Positions 1 through 7,571 of a stretch of 8,144 bases of DNA are shown here, one piece after another (position 1 is the first letter of the stretch; every line of letters starts with the position of its first letter). The DNA is from Candidatus Brocadiaceae bacterium (lineage in GTDB: Bacteria > Planctomycetota > Brocadiia > SM23-32), in NCBI GenBank assembly GCA_003551785.1, contig PUNP01000709.1, positions 1 through 8,144 of the forward strand, written 5' to 3'. The notes beneath the pieces are model-generated. The model was not told the DNA's origin. It ran no database searches and was given only the letters and a program-made list of their open reading frames with translations. The translations under genes were made by a program, and so were the position numbers.

Positions 1-41
1 AAAACGGGAAAATAGCGGCATATCAATGAAGTGACGGTTTC

Positions 42-826
42 ATGGGCTCCATCGCAGAATATATCGATAGCCTGGAAGCAAAGGGACGGTATTCTTTCAC
101 CGTTAAGAAGGTCGTGGAAGAGTCGGGAAAATCGGCCAATGAAGTCAGAATGGCCGTCAGGCGTCTGGAGAAAAAAAGACGTGTCGTCAGCCCCTACCGC
201 GGTTTTTATGTCATACTGCCCCCCCAATACCGTGCATCCGGATGTTTGCCAGCTGAATGGTTTATTCCCGATCTCATGGCCCACTTAAATCAACCATATT
301 ATGTGGGATTGCTCAGTGCTGCTTATTACCACGGCGCAGCGCATCAGGCTCCCATGGTGTTTCAGGTGGTGGTCCAAAAAGAGCGAAGAAACCTGAATTG
401 CGGTTTGGTACGTGTCGATTTTTCAGACGCAGTGATATGCAGAATACTCCGACCGAAGAACGAAATACCGAAGCCGGTATCATACAGGTTGCCACTTCCG
501 AGGCGACGGCTTTTGAGTTGATTGGGTATTCTCACAAATGTGGTTATTTAAATAATGTGGCGACGGTCCTGGCCGAGCTCGCTGAGTCCATGAAAGAAGA
601 ACTTCTGGTACGTGAAGCCCGGCGCAACCCCCTCGCATGGTGTCAACGTCTGGGGTATATGCTCTCTCTGGTCGGCGCGGGAAAAATGGCGGCGTGTCTG
701 GATCCCGTGATTGAAAAAAATAATGTTTTCAGGGTGCCTCTGGCGCCGTGGGAGAAAACCGCGGGAGCACCGAGGGACCGTCGATGGAATATCATTGAGA
801 ATGTGAGTGTGGAGGCCGATACTTGA
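42..826 (+). pseudogene. abiEi: AbiEi-family antitoxin of a type IV toxin-antitoxin system, frameshifted
   Basis: This is the antitoxin and transcriptional repressor half of an AbiE pair. In the family an N-terminal winged helix binds the operon promoter and a C-terminal domain counteracts the AbiEii nucleotidyltransferase. Residues 1-58 look like the winged helix (GRYSFT, then a RRLEKKRRVV recognition-helix region and the RGFYVILPP wing). The first frame then reads to VDF at 417-422 and goes off, stopping at 519-521. The family-typical continuation (FRRSDMQNTPTEERNTEAG, then SEATAFELIGY) is in another frame and runs to the TGA at 824-826. One extra T in the T5 tract at 419-423 rejoins the halves into about 261 residues, a normal AbiEi size. 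The ATG at 42 is preceded by an in-frame stop at 27-29 and only a weak ribosome site. The end overlaps abiEii by four bases. Family assignment is confident; whether the break is biological or a sequencing error is open. Confidence 0.85.
419..423 (+). repeat. Homopolymer T5 tract at the abiEi frame break
   Basis: The abiEi frame reads GAT-TTT-TCA across this tract and then loses family similarity. Reading GAT-TTT-TTC-AGA, which needs six T residues or a one-base backward slip, recovers the expected FRRSDMQN sequence. The lesion has the same sign and character as the one at 3331-3337. Confidence 0.75.
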
Positions 827-1638
827 TACCCCGTGCATATATCACTGAATGGAGGACAAGTGCCCCCTGGAATCAAGATTCATGGGTCGAACAGGACCTG
901 GTGATAAGCCGGGCGATTGTGGAAATATTCCGCAAGCAGGAAATTGCCGAGAAGCTGGCTTTCCGTGGCGGCACTGCTTTGTATAAATTGTATCTGCAAC
1001 GTGCGGCCAGATACTCTGAAGACATTGATCTCGTGCAATTAAAGCAGGAGCCGATCGGAGAAACGCTCGATCTTATCAGGATGGGGCTGGATTCATGGCT
1101 GGGGACTCCGAAACGGTCGCTCAAGAGTGACAGCGTGAACCTCATATACCGATTCAACCCTGAGGCCAGCCCGGATATATCCATGCGATTGAAGATAGAG
1201 ATCAATACACGTGAGCATTCCAGCAAATTTGGAATAACTCGCATGCCGTTTTCAGTGGAAAATCGCTGGTTCAGCGATCAGGCGAAAGTGTCCACGTATC
1301 AGTTGCAGGAATTGCTTGGAACAAAGCTAAGAGCCTTGTATCAACGCAAAAAGGGACGTGATCTCTTTGACCTGTGGTTTGCCTTAAACAATGAGCAAGT
1401 AAATCCGTCTCTCATTGTAGATTGTTTCAACTGGTATATGGCTAATGAAGCAAATCCGATTTCACGGGCGCAATTTGAAGAGAATCTGCACAAAAAGTCA
1501 AAAGATCGGGCTTTCCGGCAAGATATTAGCCCTTTACTCCGACCGGATATAGAATGGGATTTCGATGATGCAATTGAAGTAGTGATGAAACAAATTATAA
1601 GCCGCCTGGATGGCGAACCATGGAAAGGCCTGGAATAA
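823..1638 (+). CDS. abiEii: AbiEii-family nucleotidyltransferase toxin
   Basis: This is the toxin half of the AbiE type IV system, a DNA polymerase beta-like nucleotidyltransferase (PF08843) of 271 residues. In characterised homologues such toxins transfer nucleotides to cellular RNA, including tRNA acceptor ends, and so block growth. The active-site signature is complete: FRGGTALYKLY has GGT at residues 49-51, the SEDIDL metal-binding aspartates are D67 and D69, the LKIEIN strand is at 123-128, and the C-terminal motif TKLRALYQRKKGRDLFDLW runs from about 167 to 185 with K168, R179, D180 and D183. Nothing looks truncated. The chosen start is TTG at 823, giving MIPRAYITEW; it overlaps the abiEi TGA as TTGA, the usual sign of translational coupling. 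With abiEi read literally, ribosomes would stop at 521 and never reach this junction, so toxin output might fall. Operon transcription presumably begins left of the window. Confidence 0.92.
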   Translation: MIPRAYITEWRTSAPWNQDSWVEQDLVISRAIVEIFRKQEIAEKLAFRGGTALYKLYLQRAARYSEDIDLVQLKQEPIGETLDLIRMGLDSWLGTPKRSLKSDSVNLIYRFNPEASPDISMRLKIEINTREHSSKFGITRMPFSVENRWFSDQAKVSTYQLQELLGTKLRALYQRKKGRDLFDLWFALNNEQVNPSLIVDCFNWYMANEANPISRAQFEENLHKKSKDRAFRQDISPLLRPDIEWDFDDAIEVVMKQIISRLDGEPWKGLE

Positions 1639-1757
1639 ATAAGGTGGCTGTTATTTATTTTTTTGCCTTAAAAAAAGGGTGTGGTGCAGAATATGGCATA
1701 GAAGATTTCAGAATAGCATGCAATAAGATGTGCTACAATTAGATACGGCAATGACAA
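1639..1757. other. Short intergenic stretch after abiEii
   Basis: I see no gene here. The only structure is a seven-base T run (1658-1664) and a seven-base A run (1670-1676) separated by GCCTT, which could pair as a weak all-A/T hairpin just after the abiEii stop. It lacks the GC-rich stem of a normal intrinsic terminator, so terminator function is doubtful. No 5' half of a tRNA (acceptor strand or D arm) can be found before the tRNA-like segment that follows. Confidence 0.4.
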
Positions 1758-1795
1758 AGCGGACTTTTAATCCGTAGGTCGAGGGTTCGATCCCC
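1758..1795 (+). tRNA. Partial tRNA-Lys (TTT) fragment, possible attachment-site remnant
   Basis: The segment contains an anticodon arm GCGGA-CTTTTAA-TCCGT, with anticodon TTT (lysine), then AGGTC and the T arm GAGGG-TTCGATC-CCC. The T stem wants a final TC, but the sequence changes to GC at 1796, which is where DUF1805 coding sequence appears. Upstream of 1758 there is no D arm and no strand able to pair as an acceptor stem, and no CCA follows. This is therefore not a functional tRNA. Many integrative elements use the anticodon-to-3' part of a tRNA gene as their attachment core, so the fragment may be an att remnant marking an island boundary next to AbiE; that role is inferred. No second copy of the segment is visible in the window. 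Confidence 0.7.
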
Positions 1796-1927
1796 GCCGC
1801 CACGATATCCGGCGTATCCACGCCAGAAGACCTGCTGAGCGGCTCGGTCAAAAAGGTGAACTCCCCGGCCGCCGCACGCGGCATCATCACCGGTATGTCG
1901 GGAAAAGAGGCCCTGGGCCGCCTTTGA
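1796..1927 (+). pseudogene. C-terminal remnant of a DUF1805 (YunC-like) protein
   Basis: Reading codons back from the TGA at 1925-1927 gives a coherent tail of about 43 residues: AATISGVSTPEDLL, then SGSVKKVNSPAAARGI and ITGMSGKEALGRL. The pattern G-V-x-T-x-x-x-L-L followed by A-x-x-x-G-I-x-x-G-M-x-G-K-E-A-L matches my memory of the C-terminus of YunC/DUF1805 proteins, which are small proteins of unknown function. The N-terminal ~60 residues are absent: reading upstream in frame enters the tRNA fragment and hits a stop at 1775-1777, and no start or ribosome site is present. It is thus a decayed gene end, probably the neighbour at an integration or recombination point. The exact junction with the tRNA piece is uncertain by a few bases around 1793-1798. 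Confidence 0.65.
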
Positions 1928-2065
1928 ACGAAAGGCTAATCGCAGGGTACAAGCGCGCTCTTGGGGGCAAATGCTTTTTCCGTTCGGGCTTATCCGATAC
2001 GCAATGATTATTGCTGTACGTATATATGTATTGCCACTTGAAATTTGACACTTTGGAGGCATATG
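1928..2065. other. Intergenic leader before the DUF2442 gene
   Basis: No gene is apparent. The right part becomes A/T-rich (around 2005-2050) and is the probable location of the promoter for the following gene, but I could not find a -35/-10 pair with good spacing. GGAGG at 2055-2059 is the ribosome-binding site for the next gene; it leaves six bases to the ATG at 2066 and only three to the ATG at 2063, favouring 2066. Confidence 0.35.
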
Positions 2066-2311
2066 ATGACCACATTAACAGTTGAAGCCCATCCACTGGC
2101 ACAGAAAGCGGAGTTTACTGACGATGATATGATCGTTTCACTTGTCGATGGCAGAAAAATCGCAGTGCCGCTTGTCTGGTTTCCGCACCTGGCCGGCGCT
2201 ACGGAAAAACAACGGAAAAATTACGAGATTCTGGGCGACAGAGAAGGTATTCACTGGCCGGAAATAGATGAAGATTTGAGTGTAGCCGGCCTTTTGCGGG
2301 GAAGCCATTGA
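2066..2311 (+). CDS. DUF2442-domain protein
   Basis: A small protein of 81 residues that matches the DUF2442 family (PF10387) over its length: an N-terminal strand region with DDDMIVSLVDGRKIAVPLVWFP, then LAGATEKQRKNYEILGDREG and the hallmark GIHWPEIDEDLSVAGLL. The biochemical role of the family is not established. In many genomes it sits beside a DUF4160 protein in a toxin-antitoxin-like pair, and no DUF4160 gene is visible here, so this copy looks orphaned. The tandem start ATGATG gives two choices, 2063 or 2066; the GGAGG at 2055-2059 is better spaced for 2066. The gene stands directly right of the tRNA/DUF1805 scar and 104 bases before the next small gene on the same strand. It appears intact. 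Confidence 0.85.
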   Translation: MTTLTVEAHPLAQKAEFTDDDMIVSLVDGRKIAVPLVWFPHLAGATEKQRKNYEILGDREGIHWPEIDEDLSVAGLLRGSH

Positions 2312-2405
2312 GTCACCTCCATGCCGTGACCCAGACATCTCACGGTCCCTTCAGGCAACCGCCTCCACCAAGGACCCGCAACCGTTAAATTAATGTTAAA
2401 CATAC

Positions 2406-2410
2406 GGAGG
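2406..2410 (+). promoter_or_regulatory. Ribosome-binding site GGAGG
   Basis: GGAGG five bases before the ATG at 2416 fixes the start of the 99-residue gene and supports its being a real coding sequence despite having no recognisable family. Confidence 0.75.
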
Positions 2411-2415
2411 AACCG

Positions 2416-2715
2416 ATGGAGGACGCGAAAAAAATACTTCAGAGTCTTGTCGCCGAAGCCATTACTGCCGGAGCTGACCGTATTGAAGTAGAATATGAGA
2501 ATGGGCATGAAGAGGTTGTGGCCTATAGCGGTCCCGTTGGTCAAATGATAGCCCGACTGCCGAGTTCCAGCACCGAGGCGGAGTCACTTCGTGAAGAGTT
2601 GTTTGCCATGGAAGACCGTAATCAGCACATGACGGTCAATGGCCGGGAGTACGAACTGCGCTGCCTCATGTATGAGCTTTTTGGTGAAGCGGCATACCGT
2701 CTGGAGTGGAACTGA
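2416..2715 (+). CDS. Conserved-looking hypothetical protein, 99 residues
   Basis: I do not recognise this protein. It is acidic, with no signal peptide, membrane segment or cysteine motif that would suggest export or metal binding. Residues 1-20 form a likely helix (MEDAKKILQSLVAEAITAGA), followed by a strand pair DRIEVEYENGHEEVVAYSG, a helix-rich middle (about 55-68, AESLREELFAM) and a C-terminal strand-helix-strand (HMTVNGREYELRCLMYELFGE, ending YRLEWN). The start is well supported by GGAGG at 2406-2410. The gene lies 104 bases after DUF2442 on the same strand and may be co-transcribed with it; a hairpin with a T run follows its stop. Its tail overlaps an unlikely minus-strand reading frame, which I do not accept as a gene. 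Confidence 0.7.
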   Translation: MEDAKKILQSLVAEAITAGADRIEVEYENGHEEVVAYSGPVGQMIARLPSSSTEAESLREELFAMEDRNQHMTVNGREYELRCLMYELFGEAAYRLEWN

Positions 2716-2716
2716 G

Positions 2717-2737
2717 CCCCTTCCGGAAGGGAATTTT
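2717..2737 (+). terminator. Possible intrinsic terminator of the small + strand genes
   Basis: CCCTTCCGGAAGGG (2718-2731) is a perfect inverted repeat. It can fold with a five-base-pair stem and CCGG loop, and AATTTT follows immediately. It begins two bases after the TGA at 2713-2715, so position fits, but the stem is short and the T run only four bases. The other strand has no T run, so it would act on rightward transcription only. The GGAAGGG part also resembles a ribosome site for a trivial 11-codon frame at 2739, which I consider accidental. Confidence 0.45.
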
Positions 2738-2921
2738 GATGAAAATGCTGAACGGGAACCCGGCAAAATACTGATAAACCGGTTCGACTGCATCTTTCGG
2801 TAAGTCTGGCACTACGGCAATAGGGCTGACGATCTGCTCGTGGTTGCTTTCATGTTGGTGGTTATTCATTTCAATTTTTATCTTTGTTCGGGATAATAGA
2901 AAAAGATTGATAGATAGGCAC
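2738..2921. other. Intergenic stretch between convergent genes
   Basis: This holds the converging 3' ends of the small + strand genes and the large minus-strand locus. A minus-strand frame from a TTG at 2929 down to 2666 is open (including MNNHQHESNHEQIVSPIAVV), but it has no ribosome-binding site, no recognisable family, and runs into the end of the 99-residue gene on the opposite strand. I see no convincing terminator for the minus-strand locus. Confidence 0.35.
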
Positions 2922-3260
2922 TTACTCAATCGGCCCGATATTCCTTTCTTCCAAAGCCCGCCACAAACCTCTAAGCGATTTTTCTTTATTGGTATAAAAG
3001 GCCGATTCCCTTAATCGAAAAAACTCCCACCCACATCGTTCGAGTTGCCTTTGACGTTCCATATCTCTCTCGTGGTGTTCAACACCGTGCCATCTGTCGC
3101 CGTCGCATTCAACGGCCAGTCGCGCATTTCCTCCCTCCACAACGAGATCTATGCGTTTGCCGGCGACTTTATACTGTGGTTTGACGGAAAATTTCCGCCG
3201 TAACAGTTCCAAAGCAACATCTACCTCAAACCAGCTTTCAAAAGGTGCCGGTGGCCTCAC
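2922..3260 (-). CDS. PD-(D/E)XK nuclease domain (REase_MTES_1575 / Vsr-like), detached C-terminus of the adjacent helicase
   Basis: A 112-residue open piece from GTG at 3260 encoding a restriction-endonuclease-like fold as found at the C-terminus of large SF1 helicases (REase_MTES_1575/DUF559 type). The catalytic layout is visible: a conserved glutamate in [12 protein letters not shown] (E12), D38 in KRIDLVV, the acidic E51-C-D53-G-D55 followed by RWHG, and the Vsr-like [19 protein letters not shown] at about 68-86. It would cut nucleic acid, with the helicase supplying translocation or target recognition. Upstream of 3260 the same frame stays open and reads [17 protein letters not shown] back to SEDTN near 3330, which is clearly the family linker, so the true join lies at the C7 tract (G7, 3331-3337) and this is not an independent gene by origin. 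Read literally, GTGA overlaps the helicase stop and could allow reinitiation, although I see no ribosome-binding site. Confidence 0.85.
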   Translation of the reverse strand: MRPPAPFESWFEVDVALELLRRKFSVKPQYKVAGKRIDLVVEGGNARLAVECDGDRWHGVEHHERDMERQRQLERCGWEFFRLRESAFYTNKEKSLRGLWRALEERNIGPIE

Positions 3261-6200
3261 GATGCTTCGGTTGTCACGTAATGCTCTATGCTCAAGATCA
3301 TGCAGTTCGGCTCTATTTGTGTCTTCTGACGGGGGGGCAATTTCGAGTTTTCAAAAAACTCAAGCAACTGGCGTCTCAGACAAGTATTGCTGAGATCCTC
3401 GACGGTGACGGAATGGAATAATATCATCTGATCGCGAGCCCGGCTGGCTGCAACATTAAATCGTCGTTCGTCCGATGCTCGCGCCAGTGGGCCAATTCTT
3501 GCATTGGGTGCAGCCACCATTGAAAGTAACATAATGTCGCGTTCGTCGCCCTGGAAACTATACGGATTGCCACAGACCAAACGGCGTTTTTCCATTTCCT
3601 CCGCATCCAATCTTTCGAGAAGTTCTTTCTCAATAAGACCCGCTTGTGCTTCGCCCTGAAGAACAACTACTCCCAGGGATTTACCATCGTATCGGCCGTC
3701 ATTACAGATTGAAACAATTCTTTCCACAACGGCTTCGGCCTCCGGGCGGTTGATAGCCCGGTTGTTGGTCCCTTCCCTATACCCTCCATTTACGAAAACA
3801 TGTTCTAAAGGAGGCAAGCGATTGGGGCCATATTGTCTCAAGGGGATTAATGGCGTATCGGAGTAACAAAGATCGTTGCTAAAGCGGATGATCTCAGGCA
3901 TGCAACGAAAATGTTCACGCAAGGTAATCCGTCGTCTTCCATAACGCAGTCTTCCGTGGTCGAAGATACTACTTTCAACGTCAAACGAATCCTTAAAACG
4001 AAAATTTTTAAGATGTTTTTCCATAAGTTGATGTACCGCTTCACGACGTAATCCTACTGCTTCCGGACTAATTTGTTTGTCATCTCCGACGATTAAAATT
4101 TTCTTCCCCAGATGAAATAGGGGAAGTGCCTCGAAGCCACACTGAGAGGCCTCATCAACGATAATCACATCAAACATCCCCGGCTCTGGATCCACAGTAT
4201 CCCATATTCGGTGCAGGGGCATAATCCATGCCGGAACCGCCTCGCGACATTCGTTAAGATGTTTCTGCGCCTCCCGTCTGTACCGCGGCGCGTGTTTACC
4301 AGTTCCCTTGCTAAGGCGTCGCATAGATAGTTGCCAAGCTTCCATATGCCTGCGATGTGTTTCTTTAAGTCGTGAAAAACAGAATGACCACGCCTGGATC
4401 GAAGCGAACTCCGACATCGTGTTGTTTATCTCAGCTTCGACCTGAGTCAAACGTCCGTCAAGAGCAGAAACATCGCCTTTTTGAATATATTCTTCTACCC
4501 AGTACCTTGCCTGTGCCCAGCGCCAGGCTTCTTCGATATTTTGGAGCCGTTGATCCCAGTGTGGTTCTTTACAAGTTTGCGCGAGGTCCTCCATTAGTTT
4601 CGGAAGCATTTCGCGCAATTCTTCAATTTGCTTATCCATCTTTTGCATACGCCGCCGATCTCTATCCAACTCTTGAATAGTGTTGAATGCCTTTTCAAAA
4701 CCGTCGATATCACGGGAACGGACAGACTGTAACAAGTGGTTTGAGACCGGGTGTGCATTTTCAGTATTGGCAACGGATGCCACTGTCGCTTCAATTTTTT
4801 GGAACTTCTCTTTAGCAGTATGCTTTTGGTGTCTGGCCAGGGCGAGGCGACAGGAGGAGATCAAGCGTTCAACCTGAGAATTGTCGGCCCAAACAGGTTC
4901 GGCCGGCAACTTGCACGCTCTTAAAGCGTCGCGGCATTCCTCGATATGCTTTTCCAGCGATAAAACCTCATTAAGGGCCTCGCATAGTGACTGGAGCGCT
5001 GTAAGCTGTAGAGAATATGGCCCTTGCGTCTTTTCGACTCGTCCTTTCCATAATCTCCATGTCTTTTCACACGCAATGCGAACATCCAGTGTTTTGATTA
5101 GATCTGAAAAATCTTCAATTGTTGAACAACAATGTCCGTTTATGAAGATATCTTTTATAACGTATAGGCGTTCTTTTACTATTTTAGAGCGAAACGGGCC
5201 CCATCCCAGAGTCTTCCCGTTTGACAAATGTTCCATCAGCTTAACAGCATCTTCTCGCAAATTCCTGTTGTTGATACTATCGGGATATTCCAAAACAGTT
5301 TCGTCGGCTACACCAATTTGTGATTTCTCAATATTTATGGCGTGTTCAGTAACCCGGAAGAGTTCATGCCATAGTGATGAGTTCCCCCCCAGAATATCCC
5401 TCAAAGCATCCTGCATCCACGTATAGGGAGAGGCTCTGAGCCGCTTATGTGTGTTGTGAAACTCAAGAATCACTTCGTGCGCACATTCAATATCAGGTGA
5501 ATCGGATTTCGAAAATAACTGCCCTGCAACTTGTTCATCTGCGCCAGACTTTGATCTTTTCTCCTGTTTGCCGGCGTTTTCTTCATTTTGGATAAATTCA
5601 CTAAATTCTTGTGGCTTCGGAAGGGGGGCAGGCCATGTAAGGTTCAATTCATTGCGTTTTTCAGGTGAGAATCGGCGAAGATTTTCAAGAACCGACGATA
5701 GGTCATGCGTCAGATCATTTAATGAGATACGGGGGGATTGATCCGGGCTTATTTTATCGACAAACCATCCGCAAATCTTCCTGTTTTCATTAACAGCTTT
5801 TGCTATCCGGGCTGCTGTACCACGATAGGCACCGTCGGCAATGGAATGAGAGTGTGTTTCTGATTCCCGGATAGCGACAAGCCGACGTTTCACTTTGGCT
5901 TGTTCTTCGCGTAGATTTCGTAATTTTTGTGTAAGTTCTGTTCGTTTTTTGTCCTGCAAGCCACGAAATAAATCCCATTCATCATTTTTGCGTAGAATAC
6001 CGCCAACGCTAGCTTCCAGAGATTTTCGCTCTTCCTGCCCTCTCCCCAGTAAACTGATGCATAAGGGTTTAATTTCTTCTGGTAAAAGGCCATTTTCCCC
6101 CTTTTCTTTACTGTTATTCCTAGACTTGTCCCCCACATCATTGTCGAGTTGGCCAACCAGTACCTGCAGGGCTCTCGGAGTCTTTGCAGTAACAAGTATC

Positions 6201-7465
6201 CGATTTCCTGTTGCCAGTAAATGGCAGATTAGATTGGCTATAGTATGTGATTTCCCGGTTCCCGGCGGTCCTTGCACAAGAACACCCTCCCCCGTGCGAA
6301 TGTTGTCAACAATGCGGCGTTGTTCTTCGTTTGAGGTTTTTGGAAAGAAGATTTCTCCACTGAATTCCTTTTGAGATTCTTCCGTGCTGTCTGAAAGTTG
6401 GCTATCATTTTCCGAGCCGCTCTCGATAAGGTCCAAAAGTCCTTCAGTTAACTCCCCGCCATCTTTAATCCTTTCCTGTATCTTTTTAAGAATATCTGTC
6501 AATCCTTTTGACGAAAGCTTACGAAGTATCAAAGCGGGAGCATATTCGACAACGGGTTTTTCGGATATTGGAGAGACTTCGGCACTCAAAGTGTCCTGAT
6601 ATTCAGCATTTGGGCTAATTGAATGTGCCAAAGATTGCAGTACCACCCCTACGCATTCTCGCTCCCAGGGATCATCGCCAGCTTCTTTCAGCGACTGCTT
6701 AGCCGTTTCCTCAGCCCGAATTGGCTGTTCTTCAATGTCCAGCATATCCAGTTCGGTTCTAATGTTAGGGCCGTCGGTATTTGGCCGGACAGTAAATTTC
6801 CCCAGATGCGCATCAAAGTCGAGAATAGCATCGGCGACAACTAAGTGGCGCCGTACACGTTGTCCATTTGGCGTCTGCCAGGTAAGCAGTCCCAAACCCA
6901 ATACGAGTTCATACTCTTCACCAAGACGAATCTGTTCCTGGCGAATAGAAAAAAGCTTTGCATAAACCCTGTGTATATGTTCCCATGAGGTGTGTTGTTC
7001 AGTCCAAGGAAGCCACTTGTCTTCCAGGTAATAATTCCACGCCTTTTGAACTTCTGGGTGTTCATCAAGTGTTGTGGTACGGGTGATAGTATCCGAGTGA
7101 GTGTATTCTTCGTTCCGTTCGGGGGATGGAACTTCCTGTTGTGTTTCCGGGAGCAGTTCAGGAAGGTTGTTTTTGTCACGCAGAGCGGAAGGGTCAATCC
7201 AATCCTTGCATTGCGGAGGGACGGAAGGCAATTCAGGTTCGGATTGGTTTTGCAGCTCCAGCCATTCACTTTCCTTGTATTCTTCTTCTGGACCCCATGC
7301 CCGTGTAAAGCATCCATGCTCGTGGGGAATATCCGATAACCACAAAACTTTCTGATAATCCTCTATATTGCGGACAATCTTTGTCCGCAAAGAAGCAAGC
7401 TGTAACAGATAATCGAAGAGCTGAACCGCTTTATCAGTCTCATAACTATGTTTTTTTTCGTTCAT
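3257..7465 (-). CDS. Large superfamily 1 helicase (AAA_11/AAA_12, DNA2/NAM7-like), frameshifted before its nuclease domain
   Basis: An ATP-driven nucleic-acid helicase of the kind fused to a C-terminal nuclease in defence loci. Numbering from the ATG at 7465 (1402 residues): an N-terminal domain at 1-370 (including [20 protein letters not shown] and [13 protein letters not shown]), then [11 protein letters not shown] and Walker A GPPGTGKS at about 399-406, motif Ia [14 protein letters not shown], Walker B VDEASQ at 1103-1108, motif [11 protein letters not shown] near 1127, [10 protein letters not shown] near 1183, [10 protein letters not shown] near 1303 and the arginine-finger motif [10 protein letters not shown] at 1337-1346. 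About 640 mostly helical, tryptophan-rich residues separate Walker A from Walker B, unusually long. The last ~25 residues (after KLPP) are out of frame; the proper continuation is the nuclease at 3330-2922. An upstream in-frame TTG at 7519 is possible, but the ATG at 7465 places the conserved-looking [15 protein letters not shown] near the N-terminus. A sigma70-like promoter lies at 7543-7571. Likely anti-phage role is inferred; I assign no system name. Confidence 0.9.
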   Translation of the reverse strand: MNEKKHSYETDKAVQLFDYLLQLASLRTKIVRNIEDYQKVLWLSDIPHEHGCFTRAWGPEEEYKESEWLELQNQSEPELPSVPPQCKDWIDPSALRDKNNLPELLPETQQEVPSPERNEEYTHSDTITRTTTLDEHPEVQKAWNYYLEDKWLPWTEQHTSWEHIHRVYAKLFSIRQEQIRLGEEYELVLGLGLLTWQTPNGQRVRRHLVVADAILDFDAHLGKFTVRPNTDGPNIRTELDMLDIEEQPIRAEETAKQSLKEAGDDPWERECVGVVLQSLAHSISPNAEYQDTLSAEVSPISEKPVVEYAPALILRKLSSKGLTDILKKIQERIKDGGELTEGLLDLIESGSENDSQLSDSTEESQKEFSGEIFFPKTSNEEQRRIVDNIRTGEGVLVQGPPGTGKSHTIANLICHLLATGNRILVTAKTPRALQVLVGQLDNDVGDKSRNNSKEKGENGLLPEEIKPLCISLLGRGQEERKSLEASVGGILRKNDEWDLFRGLQDKKRTELTQKLRNLREEQAKVKRRLVAIRESETHSHSIADGAYRGTAARIAKAVNENRKICGWFVDKISPDQSPRISLNDLTHDLSSVLENLRRFSPEKRNELNLTWPAPLPKPQEFSEFIQNEENAGKQEKRSKSGADEQVAGQLFSKSDSPDIECAHEVILEFHNTHKRLRASPYTWMQDALRDILGGNSSLWHELFRVTEHAINIEKSQIGVADETVLEYPDSINNRNLREDAVKLMEHLSNGKTLGWGPFRSKIVKERLYVIKDIFINGHCCSTIEDFSDLIKTLDVRIACEKTWRLWKGRVEKTQGPYSLQLTALQSLCEALNEVLSLEKHIEECRDALRACKLPAEPVWADNSQVERLISSCRLALARHQKHTAKEKFQKIEATVASVANTENAHPVSNHLLQSVRSRDIDGFEKAFNTIQELDRDRRRMQKMDKQIEELREMLPKLMEDLAQTCKEPHWDQRLQNIEEAWRWAQARYWVEEYIQKGDVSALDGRLTQVEAEINNTMSEFASIQAWSFCFSRLKETHRRHMEAWQLSMRRLSKGTGKHAPRYRREAQKHLNECREAVPAWIMPLHRIWDTVDPEPGMFDVIIVDEASQCGFEALPLFHLGKKILIVGDDKQISPEAVGLRREAVHQLMEKHLKNFRFKDSFDVESSIFDHGRLRYGRRRITLREHFRCMPEIIRFSNDLCYSDTPLIPLRQYGPNRLPPLEHVFVNGGYREGTNNRAINRPEAEAVVERIVSICNDGRYDGKSLGVVVLQGEAQAGLIEKELLERLDAEEMEKRRLVCGNPYSFQGDERDIMLLSMVAAPNARIGPLARASDERRFNVAASRARDQMILFHSVTVEDLSNTCLRRQLLEFFENSKLPPRQKTQIEPNCMILSIEHYVTTEAS
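3331..3337 (-). repeat. Homopolymer C7 tract (G7 on + strand) at the helicase/nuclease frame break
   Basis: On the minus strand the sequence reads TTG-CCC-CCC-CGT in the helicase frame. Moving one base back within the tract gives [13 protein letters not shown], which continues without a stop into the nuclease domain. Eight C residues would therefore restore one continuous gene. Such a tract is prone to replication slippage, sequencing undercalls and possibly -1 ribosomal slippage. Confidence 0.8.
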
Positions 7466-7542
7466 AAATTTTCTTATGCACAACATGTAACTCGAAAATG
7501 ATTGACATCTTTTGCTCAACTTTTCATCTGTAACTGGTTATC

Positions 7543-7571
7543 ATTTTAATGAGAATTATGCATTACATCAA
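7543..7571 (-). promoter_or_regulatory. Sigma70-like promoter for the helicase-nuclease gene
   Basis: On the minus strand TTGATG (7571-7566) is followed by a 17-base spacer and TAAAAT (7548-7543). Spacing is ideal and both hexamers are close to consensus. Transcription would start near 7536, about 70 bases before the ATG at 7465 and about 17 before the alternative TTG at 7519. The call is by eye only. Confidence 0.55.

Noticed and set aside
1658..1676. T7/A7 inverted repeat as an intrinsic terminator for abiE
   Set aside because: The stem is entirely A/T and lacks the GC-rich base needed for termination.
1700..1805. A complete tRNA-Lys gene
   Set aside because: No D arm and no acceptor 5' strand can be paired upstream, the T stem has a mismatch exactly where DUF1805 codons begin, and no CCA follows.
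1739..2062. Minus-strand open frame of 107 residues containing GGGDRTLDLRIKSPL
   Set aside because: This peptide is the well-known artefact of translating the antisense of a tRNA-Lys gene; it instead helped identify the tRNA fragment.
2324..2345. Hairpin CCGTGA/TCACGG after the DUF2442 stop
   Set aside because: Six-base-pair stem with a ten-base loop and no T run; could easily be chance.
2666..2929. Minus-strand frame of 87 residues after the nuclease
   Set aside because: TTG start without a ribosome site, no family recognised, and its end overlaps the well-supported 99-residue gene on the other strand.
4881..5426. Plus-strand open frame of 181 residues
   Set aside because: It lies wholly antisense to the helicase insertion, has no ribosome site or recognisable motif, and has a low-complexity serine-rich composition typical of antisense translations.
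5895..6374. Plus-strand open frame of 159 residues
   Set aside because: It is antisense to the Walker A region of the helicase, with composition that mirrors that coding strand.
7543..7565. Fur-box-like sequence AATGAGAATTATG overlapping the helicase promoter
   Set aside because: Only one half matches the 7-1-7 consensus well, and A/T-rich promoter DNA gives such matches by chance.
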